A stretch of DNA of 64,000 nucleotides, from contig JAPYKE020000269.1 of assembly GCA_028554795.2 (NCBI GenBank), forward strand, positions 220,075-284,074. The letters run 5' to 3'. The notes under the pieces were generated by a model, which did not search any database, was not told the origin of the DNA, and worked only from the letters and a program-made list of their open reading frames with translations. Below, piece after piece: positions 55,367-64,000 of the stretch (positions within the stretch are counted from its first letter, which is position 1; each line of letters begins with the position of its first letter). This DNA comes from Sinohyriopsis cumingii. Its lineage: Eukaryota > Mollusca > Bivalvia > Unionida > Unionidae. The position numbers and the translations under genes were made by a program.

Positions 55367-56160
55367 AACTATGAATACAAGGAACACTAATATCGGAAAC
55401 GCAATATTTTTTAGTTAAATAAAAAATTGAATCCATTATCATTGTCTTAAATATCCTGCCAGATTTATAACATGCGGAGACTATCTTTTTCCCACTTTTA
55501 TTGCACAACCGTGCAAACTTCACATGGAAACTATTTGGAAATTTCGGTATTAAAAGGTATCACTTTTGATATTGACATAAAATGAACATGGTTGAGTTAT
55601 TTGTGAGAGCGATTCGACAAGCGTAAGAAAGGTCACAAACCTATTTGCTTCTCTGATAATTGCTCCCAAAGGAACAACCAGCATTCACATCACGAACTCA
55701 ATTTCGACACATGTTTACTGCGCAGCATCCTAAAGTCACGGTTTATAGTTTATAGTTATAGGCACAATGTAAAGCGAACGGCCAATTTCCTCTTCCTGAT
55801 TGCTCATTTCCTATTTCAGAACATGTTGATTGTTGCTCATTATATTGCTAACAACTGTTTATACATAATAGGTGTGAAATAGACGTTTAGACTGTTAACG
55901 ACTACGTTAGGAGATCACAATCATTTTACCCTGCCAACTATATCAGGGCAAATAGGGTGTGTATCAGGAGAAGACTGGGATGTAGCAGGTTGACTGACAT
56001 CAGGGGAAAACTTAAAGGAGGGGGGTCACAGATATGCGTTTTGGACAAATGGGAGTGTTTTGCGTTAAAGCTACACAAAATTTATATATAGAAACTAATT
56101 TAGATCTAAGATATGCATAATATAATATAGATCTATTTCACACCAATTATATATAAATAG
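55367..56160. other. Upstream region of gene B
   Basis: About 800 bp between the TATA box of B and the LINE; unique AT-rich DNA. The promoter-proximal elements of B would lie here, but no specific site is recognised. Confidence 0.5.
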
Positions 56161-56317
56161 CTGGGGAAGTGGCAGATGCTTTATCTGCTATGGAAATGGA
56201 CGCACCCGCCCATCCACGAGTCTCCTGCTGCCTTGCAGGTCGGCTTTGGTTAGCCAAAGTCTAAGGGAGTAAACCCTATAAGAAAATCCAGAGTGGAGAC
56301 CCTAAGGCAGCCGGACG

Positions 56318-57682
56318 ATGTACTACATCCCCTTCTGGCAACTCCTTGGTCTGAAGAAGGATGGGCTCCGCCAGACGACTTTTGCCCAAGACACACTGAT
56401 AATGCTGGACAAATCTGAGCTTACAATACCAGATCGGTCGTCGCCCCGAGCAACAAGGACCGCGCCTGCCGTTGTCCACCAAGACGGAGGTGACAAGTGT
56501 GCTACTGGTACTATGCATAAAATCAGAGCGAGAGACAGCATTGCCATCGCCACCTGGAACATTAGAACTCTGGCGCAAATTGGAAGACTCCAAGAGTTGA
56601 CACATGAGCTGGAACACTATACATGGCACATTCTGGGACTCTGTGAAGTTAGATGGAAAGCAAAACACCAAACCGAAGATGAGCATATATTATAATATAG
56701 TGGAGAGTGTGACAAGTCCATAAATGGAGTAGGCTTCCTTGTAAACAAAGCCATCAAGGGATATGTGCTTGAATGATGCCCCATATCTAGCAGAATCATT
56801 TACATTTGTCTGAAAGTGTCTCCCTTTAACATCACAATTATCCAAGTCTATGCTCCAACTACCGATCATGATGATAAAGAAATAGAGGAGTTTTACAACA
56901 AACTACAGGGTATTCTAAACACGGTCAGTAAAAAGGACATCCTCGTCGTCCAAGGAGAACGGAATGCCAACGATGGCAAAGATGCTCTAAAAGACTGGGA
57001 AGAACATTGTGGACCTTCTTGCAATGAGCTTACCGATGAAAGAGGGAGACGGATGCTCGGGTTCGCAAGTTATAACAACTTGGTACTAGCCAACACCCTG
57101 GGACAACATAAATCTTCACGATGTTGGATATGACAGTCACCAAATGGAACTCATCACAACCAGATCGACTACATACTGGTCCAAAACCATTACCGATCTG
57201 GCATCAATAGAGCAAAAACAAGGACATTCCCAGGTGCTGATGTTGGGAGTGATCACGACCTCGTGATTATGAACTTCTGAGTGAGGCTGAAGAAAATTAA
57301 CAAGCTAAATAATACCAGGCTCAAATTCAACCTTGAACAACTGAAGGACACTAACATCTGCACGTCATTCCAACCCACAATTGAAGGAAAATTTGCTCCA
57401 CTCCTTGTGATGGGTGGTGACGTCAATGAGATGACAGACACCTTTAACACAGTCATGACAGCAGCTGCCAAGGACATCATTGGCCTCCATCGCCCGAAGA
57501 AAAAACCCTGGGTTACAGAAGAGATTCTGAAGTTGTGTGATGCCCGAAGAGAACTCAAAAACACCAGACACAAAAGAGGGGCAATGGGGTACCGAGAAAT
57601 AAACAAGAATATCAGAAACAAATTGAGCAAGCAAAAGCAAATTGGAATGGACAAAAGTGCACAGAAATGGAGAACAGTCTGA
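56318..57682 (+). pseudogene. LINE endonuclease domain, broken
   Basis: One frame throughout, with in-frame stops at 56693, near 56774, 57131 and 57278. Conserved points include ATWNIRTL, LCEVRW, NITIIQVYAPT, the metal-site region VVQGERNAN (the usual GDWNA is changed to GERNA), QIDYILV and GSDHDLV. This domain nicks target DNA in intact elements. The altered active-site region and stops show loss of function. Confidence 0.85.
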
Positions 57683-57936
57683 TAAAGAATAACAGCAAAA
57701 ATGCATTCCAAATTGTGAAAGACCCCTCCAGACAGAAACAACCAAGAGTCAGTACCATTCAAGACAAATACGGAAAGTGCCTCACAGAAGCGAGTGACAT
57801 TGCAGAAAGATGGACTGAGTATTGCAAAGAACTCTACAACCATCAGTCCACAGGAGACCCAGAGGTGCTTGAAGTTCCAAACTCCTCAAATGATGATGAC
57901 TTCCCATTCTCAAAGAAGAGGCGGAGTCAGCAATAA
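57667..57936 (+). pseudogene. LINE inter-domain segment, frameshifted
   Basis: This continues the LINE polyprotein in a shifted frame: NAFQIVKDPSRQKQPRVSTI, ASDIAERWTEYCKELYNHQS and so on, the usual segment before the RT. It overlaps the end of the endonuclease frame, marking a frameshift near 57670-57680. Confidence 0.8.
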
Positions 57937-58745
57937 GAGCACTGAAGAATGGGAAGGCTGGTGTAGACAACATCCCAGCTGAACTTATCAAGAATGGGAG
58001 AGAATCAGTGAAAGAGCTACTAACAAAAATCTGCAACAAGATCTGGCAGACAGGTGAATGGCCAACACAGTTGACCCAGTCATCGATTATAACACTTCCC
58101 AGAAAAGACAATCTCCAGCTGTGCCAAAAATACAGAACTATCAGTTTGATCAGCCTTGCTAGTAATGTAATGTTGAAGATCATCTTGTACAGACTGAAAC
58201 TACAAGCAGAAGAAATAATCGCTGAAGAACAGGCCGGGTTCCGGAGTGGAAGAAGCACAGCAGAACAAATATTCAATCTCAGGGTTCTGTCCGAAAAGTA
58301 CTCGCAACACCAACAAGACATCTATCATGTGTTCATAGATTTCCAAAAGGCCTTTGACAGAGTGTGGCATGAGGCATTGTGGGCCACAATGAAGAAGTAT
58401 AACATGGGTCAAACGTTAACCAATACCATCAAGCAGCTGTACGCCAAGGCTACCAGTGCAGTAATTGCCCAATGTTCTGTGCAGGACTGGTTCCAGAAAA
58501 CAGTGGGAGTGCGTCAAGGCTGTCTCCTGTCACCCACGCTTTTCAACATCTACTTAGAGCGCATCGTGAGCGAAGCCCTGGAAAACCACTGTGGGACAGT
58601 CGGCATTGGAGGGCGTAACATCACCAACCTCTGCTTTGCAGACGACATTGATGGGCTGGCAGGCAGTGAAGACGAGCTTGCCACTTTAGCGAAGAACCTG
58701 GATGAAATATCGTCCAGATTTGACATGGAGATAAGACAAAGCTGA
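57905..58745 (+). pseudogene. LINE reverse transcriptase domain
   Basis: An open stretch from about AIRALKNGKAGVDNIPAELI through the RT fingers and palm to FDMEIRQS. It keeps AGFRSGRST, DFQKAFDRVW, RQGCLLSPTLFNIYLE and the CFADD catalytic motif. It reads in a frame different from both neighbours, so a shift occurred at each end (near 57910 and 58735). This is the longest intact piece of the element (245 residues from its first ATG). Confidence 0.9.
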
Positions 58746-59416
58746 TGATAAATAGTGGCAAACAAATCTCAGCCAAGATTAAAGTCAGAGGACATGGACT
58801 GGAAACAGTGAGCCAGTCCAAATATCTTGGCTATATAATCGCCGAAGAGAGATCAAGATCAGAAATTTTGTCAAGAGCAGTACAAACAATGGCAGCTATG
58901 TCAAAGCTAAGACCCATCTAGAGAGACAAGAATATCTGTCTGAAAACTAAAATCAGACTATTGCGAGCTCTAGTAATCTCAGTCTTTTTGTACTCATCTG
59001 AGGCATGGACCCTGACAGCAGAAATACAGCGAAGAATCCAGTCACTTGAAATGAGATGCTACACAACCATCCTTGGCATCTCTTACATGGACCACATCAC
59101 AAATGAAGAACTGCGTAATACCATCATGCGCGAAGTAAGCCAATATACGGACCTCTTCACCACCGTCAAAAAGAGAAAGCTGAAATGGTATGGCCATGTC
59201 ACTAGAGCCAACAGTCTATCCACAACAGTCCTGCAGGGCAGCGTCCAGGGTGGCAGAAGGAGAGGTAGACAGAGAATAAAGTGGACTGACAACATTACAG
59301 AATGGACCAGGAAAAGTTTTGCGGAGACACAGGCATTGGCACATGATCGAGACAAGTGGAGGGAATTGGTCAGATGTTCAGCAGCACAGTGCCTCGACGA
59401 CCACACTAGGTCATGA
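58736..59416 (+). pseudogene. LINE C-terminal region
   Basis: After a frameshift the frame resumes at TKLMINSGKQISAKIKVRGH, meets a TAG at 58919-58921, and continues open as IRLLRALVISVFLYSSEAWT to the natural TGA at 59414-59416. It includes the C-terminal cysteine/tryptophan-rich region common to this LINE type. Confidence 0.88.
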
Positions 59417-59419
59417 GAG

Positions 59420-59452
<33 letters not shown>
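59416..59452. repeat. (GAT)n tail of the LINE
   Basis: About ten GAT/TGA units directly after the LINE stop codon. Confidence 0.92.
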
Positions 59453-59453
<1 letters not shown>

Positions 59454-59558
59454 ATGCACATACAACATATGGTAACAGATGTGCTTGGTTAAAAGCCGGC
59501 AACGTTTGTGGGCATGTGGGCGATACTGCTATGCTAAATAGTTTAAACACATACGATG

Positions 59559-59685
<127 letters not shown>

Positions 59686-59989
59686 AGATACTGAACCACC
59701 TAAAGTATATAGCAGACAAGGTGTATAAAAAAAATTATATGTACATATTAAACTCCTGAAGTTTATGAACACTGATCATGGACGAACCAGTTCATGACTT
59801 AAACCGAATACTGGAGGATACATTACTGCCCTGGAATCGAAAATGACACGGTGTAGGGAATACTAGTTTTAAAACGTTTCTAGATTGAATTCTGAACTAC
59901 AATGCGACTTTACAATGTCATGTTGCACGACCAGTTCCAGCTCGTAGAAAAGTTAAACTTTATGCTGTGCATCAAGCGTAGGTTGTACG

Positions 59990-62180
59990 CTGAGTGGCAC
60001 AACCTGCTAAGGATTGTAAGGCGATGATGAGAATCCAGCGCGATTAAGATTGAAAATAACGTAATAATGTCTCAGATGCATGAGTCCGAAGACAACGTCT
60101 GGATGTATGTTAACACTGGTGCCTGGCGCTCGCTTTGTTTTTGGCAATGAACACAGAGGACGTGAAGTTTTAAAACTTATGTTAGTGCTAATAGCAAAAG
60201 TAATAGCAATGTGACAAATTGCAATGCTGCAAAGATGTGTCGCTTTTGGTATAATATAGAGGCAAACCATCACAATGCTGAATGTGGACGAAATTGAGCA
60301 CCTTGTAAACAAAGCTAGTGCTAACATTATTGAAAGTGTCTGGATTACCCTTTGCAAGGTGTATAAAGCCTAATCTTGGAGTGTTTCAACACCGTCATTT
60401 TCGAGGCCCGTCTGTATACGGATGCTAGCGTTTGTACCGCATCGGTGTGTAATCAACATTCAGAATATCGCTGTTTCCATCGGGCCATTATGTCAGTGCT
60501 TTGCCGTGCAAAGTATCACGCTGACAGACGTGAATAACCAGCATGTTGGCATGTTGAACTCTGAAGGAACTTTTTTTTTTGTTTTTTTTTTGCGAACTTT
60601 AGCAGCATGAGCAAGTTTGGGCTCCAAAATCCAGACATATCAGTTAACGTTTCCGGTTGCAGCAAAGGCACATACACTATCTGTTTTACCAAAATATTAC
60701 GGACATACACCTGTGTCTTACTCTGCTAATTCTGAGGGTCACGCACAAAGTGCCATTATAACGCGATTAATCTCAAGCTGTGGATTTAACCAGAACAATA
60801 AAAGGGGAACAAACGAAATCAAATTGAAGGTTCCATTCGAGCGTCCATGACCTGCTAGACCATGATAGTTACATAAAAATGCATGTCACTAGAAAAGACT
60901 GAAAAAGAAATAAAGAAGGATCACTATAGAAAGAAGATATTACGTTCTCGCGGTAACATCTATAGTTTGTGAATAGTCCCCAGTTTATCAAAAGCTGACA
61001 GCTAATATCCCCGAGATTTAAGACCAGCTACAGCGTTTGTCGTCTTACCATCAAGGACGTTTACCTCTACAAGTATACGAATGGCCTGGTACGATTTGAG
61101 GAAATATAGACTACGCTAACATACTTCTTTTACAGTCATGTATTTTTGAAGGATTTAAAGCATGCTCAAAATGTTTGCAAGAGCTATAGCTACTCTAACC
61201 TCGAGGATTAACAAATCTCTTTCTGACGACAGACGTTGTCCTACTGGCAGACGTTTAGGGAAGCTTTGCTAAAAGACTATGGTCTCAAATCATGACATTA
61301 CTGCAGCTCACACCGCATGAGCATGGACACGCATCAGACACTGACTAGCGCTAACCTCGAGCAATTGACTAAACGTTAGCACGTCTTAAACATCCTCAAG
61401 ATACTGCCGTTTGGATATAGAGACGATGCTAGCTAGATAAAGCTGGCTGAGTGAATATCAGAATGGTTGGGCAAACGAGATTACAAGTATTTTACCTTGC
61501 TGTACCAATCTAGTTCCCAATCTACGGAACAAGTATTGTTTGTGGACTACAATCGCAGTAACCAGCTCTATAACAAGTTCCGGGTGCATATTACCAGCGT
61601 TCAATCTGAACCGATGTTTCTAAAAAGCGCATGGATGGCCCCATACATCCAGTTGATCAACGACTTCAGTGATTCCAGTTAAGAACCGGTTGCCACAGAA
61701 CTTCTTTAATCTCGTCAACATGAATGATGGGAAACTCCGAAAAGTATTCGCGTTGGTCTGGTAAGGCCATTAAAAGGGAAAGATATTTTGTGTCGTCTGG
61801 CTCCTTAACGGAAAGTTCCAATCCAAAACAAAATATCTGATGGCAACCTGCTCGCAGTCTAAAGCACAAAGGTCAATCATGAGTTTAATTACCCAATTTT
61901 CAATGGCATAACAATCCTCAACCACAGCAAGCACCTCCTGCTCTACGACTTACCGTACAGTAAGGTCACAGCGCGTTACGGTGGCATCCTGTACAGGATG
62001 CAGATCGACTTCTTAGCTTTGAGTTGCGGAAAGTTATTTTGGTTTTAAAACACGTGCGCTTGCTCTATCGCTAATGCATATTAATGCCTTTTGTTGGGAT
62101 GTGCACATGGTGATCGTCCGTGCAAAGAACACCATCGCATTGGCAGTTCCTTACTTTGGACAATCTGATAGTAATTTTTT
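59990..62180 (+). pseudogene. Decayed coding-like region of unknown family
   Basis: GC content rises and broken plus-strand frames read like true protein: VYLYKYTNGLVRFEEI and VFLKDLKHAQNVCKSYSYSN near 61060-61200, VLFVDYNRSNQLYNKFRVHI and EPMFLKSAWMAPYIQLIND near 61530-61670, then KHLLLYDLPYSKVTARYGGI near 61930-61990. Stops and shifts separate them. I recognise no family; a dead copy of a large mobile element or an integrated DNA element is possible. No intact gene remains. Confidence 0.35.
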
Positions 62181-62888
62181 TTTTAACTCGCTCAGTGATC
62201 TAAACCTTTTCGTGAACTCTCTGTAACCTCTCGCATCAGTACTGGAACTAGTGAGCTGGAATTTACGTAATCGTACATATTTTTCATGTTTTAGCTTTTC
62301 ACATTCTCTGTTCCACCATGGTGGCTGCATTTGCGTTTTAGGTTAGAATTAATTTTGTTAGTTTTCTTCATAGTAGGAAAGCGCATTTTGTTCAAAAGAG
62401 TTTTTGAAACATTTATACAACGAGTGGTATATCATTGATACAGCGTACATACTATACATGTATTGCATTTATATCACATACAAATCATATATTTGTCCTT
62501 TGAACGGAGCTAAAATTGACCACTGGCAACTGTGAATTGAGTATGTCCGCTATAAAATTTAGTTCTGTGCTTTTGTTGATATTCACAATCATCTTTGCAA
62601 ATTGATAAGTTGATTGTTTTCTATCTTGAGTTTCTCTTTTCACTTACATACATTAATTCAATATGAAATACACCTATGATTTAAGCATGAGTGATGGTTT
62701 TAATAAAGAAAGTAGATCACTACAAACACATCGTTAGCTGCTTGAACACAGCGAACGCTCAGCCATTCACGTACCGGTGCATGGAAATTAGTGAGGAATA
62801 GACAAGAGGTAATTAAAATATGTTGATGTTTTTTTACAGTTGATCTAAGTCATTATTCTGCTTTGTATTACTAGCGATCATAAAAAAA

Positions 62889-62958
<70 letters not shown>

Positions 62959-64000
62959 TTGGTCGGTTTGGCTTAACTTCTACCATCATCCATAGCTCCA
63001 GAGACCAGAATCATCGTCATTTGCGAAAATGCTATACGCTAGTCTTTTCATGGATTTTCGCCAGTATCTTGCTATGATGGTCCAGAGGAAGTCAAAGAGA
63101 GACAGTTATAGCGGTCTTTATAATTGTCGTATTTAATTAACAATAAACATTATTATAGGTTCAATAAACAACAGCAACTATAAAAACAATGCTTTAAATA
63201 CATTACAATATGCGTTTCCTCGTAATAGATTTACAGTATAGTGTTGACAGGCTATTGCGAGTCTTTATCACTGAATATATAAACACTGTAGATAAATCCC
63301 AAGGAAAGTGTACACATCCCATTACAACAAAACATTATTCTTGTAGGTTACATGGTAAGTTCAGTTTCAAGGTAGTCATCCAACCCAAATTCTTTCTCTC
63401 TCTCACACACTCTAGATTTCTGAGTTTTTTTACTATTATGCATAAGAGGGGAGGGGGAACGGAAAACATAAAGGATTGCTATGAATTTGTGTACCATGTT
63501 AAATTAATTTAGAAAACGGGAACTTTTAATACATTTTATCGTGGGTTTTGTTTCCATACGTCACTAATGATTAATGAGTGGACATTCATCACTGATGTAT
63601 AGGCCAAGAATCGAAAGCAAGCAGAATGTTTATATATGGGTATTATTGCGCATATATCACTATTTGATATACCAATAGTATTGGTATGTCAACTTGCTTT
63701 ATACTAACACTTTAAAAGCCAAGTTTTTTTTAATGTATGTGTATATAAGAAATTAGCAATTTTTTTTGCATCATTACTAACCGTATTGATCCTGTCTTTA
63801 AAAGGGAAAAGCTCCAAAATAAAAATATATATCCGTGTATCAAATGCTCCAAACATATTCAATGCAAATTAACATATGTGATACATGTTTCTATGGTTAA
63901 GCTTTGACTGTATATGTTCTTCTGATAATTTGTCATTCTTAGTTTGGAAAATGGCACATCATACTTTAATCTAAAGCAATGGCCTTCTATATGCGCCTCT
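62181..64000. other. Right edge: non-coding DNA
   Basis: Unique AT-rich sequence with a (CT)n array at 62891-62954 and nothing else recognised. The 100-codon plus-strand frame at 63210-63512 has no domain or splice support. Confidence 0.55.
62891..62954. repeat. (CT)n microsatellite
   Basis: About 31 CT units without interruption. Confidence 0.98.

Larger units (their letters stand above)
56160..59452 (+). mobile_element. Decayed APE-type LINE (RTE-like) retrotransposon
   Basis: Endonuclease, reverse transcriptase and C-terminal segments appear in order on the plus strand. The endonuclease begins IAIATWNIRTLAQIGRLQEL and passes through GLCEVRW; the RT carries AGFRSGRSTAEQ, FIDFQKAFDRVWH, RQGCLLSP and the catalytic CFADD. 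The C-terminus has RRKLKWYGHVTR-like and GGRRRGRQRIKW segments. The element ends in a (GAT)n tail (about 59416-59452), typical of RTE-type LINEs, which carry short tandem-repeat tails. Several stops and at least three frameshifts make it inactive. The 5' end is approximate; no target duplication was identified. Confidence 0.88.

Noticed and set aside
57253-58321. Long minus-strand frames (up to 196 codons)
   Set aside because: Antisense shadows of the LINE polyprotein, which has recognisable domains on the plus strand.

Overview
The window is animal genomic DNA: AT-rich, intron-rich, no bacterial-style operons, very long (AT)n, (AAT)n and (AG)n arrays, a tRNA-derived SINE, an APE-type LINE and a Ty3/gypsy relic. 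The repeat style, the SRCR plus GCC2/GCC3 receptor type and the LINE sequence suggest a marine invertebrate, most likely a mollusc; the species cannot be fixed from the sequence alone.

Most of the window holds two tandem paralogous genes on the minus strand, reconstructed exon by exon from splice sites, reading phase and domain content. Gene A runs from about 30.57 kb leftward to at least 1,007. Gene B runs from about 55.33 kb leftward to 37,625. Both encode type I membrane receptors with the same order: signal peptide, SRCR1 (two exons), a 39-nt linker exon, SRCR2 (two exons), a 69-nt four-cysteine exon, one large exon with GCC2/GCC3-type CxxC..GTYQ..GQ..C repeats, then a transmembrane exon. 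Exon phases match at every junction, and both joined frames stay open (A: 444 codons to the first stop; B: 505 codons with two tail exons). B ends in a cytoplasmic tail with four tyrosines, three of them in YxN or YxxI contexts. In both genes the first stop after the transmembrane helix overlaps a consensus splice donor, so intron retention would give a tail-less form and splicing a signalling-tail form. The tail exons of A, if present, lie beyond the left edge.

Layout, left to right: 1-1,006 intron or 3' region of A; 1,007-30,570 gene A, with intronic AT arrays, a SINE (about 20.87-21.18 kb), a degenerate ACTGACCAA-type repeat (17.57-18.03 kb) and decayed coding-like DNA in the 5'UTR intron (25.9-28.2 kb); 30.6-37.6 kb intergenic, with a 238-bp AT array and a minus-strand Ty3/gypsy remnant (32.2-33.8 kb); 37,625-55,330 gene B, with a 38-bp minisatellite of about 20 copies (50.6-51.4 kb) and an antisense 130-aa ORF in intron 8; 56.16-59.45 kb a decayed LINE on the plus strand; 59.9-62.2 kb unidentified decayed coding-like sequence; the rest is simple repeats and unique non-coding DNA.

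The receptors would act at the cell surface: SRCR domains as ligand-binding modules on a cysteine-rich stalk, and in B a tyrosine-bearing tail for intracellular signalling or endocytosis. This fits scavenger or innate-recognition receptors, which commonly form tandem families in marine invertebrates, but ligand and role are inference.
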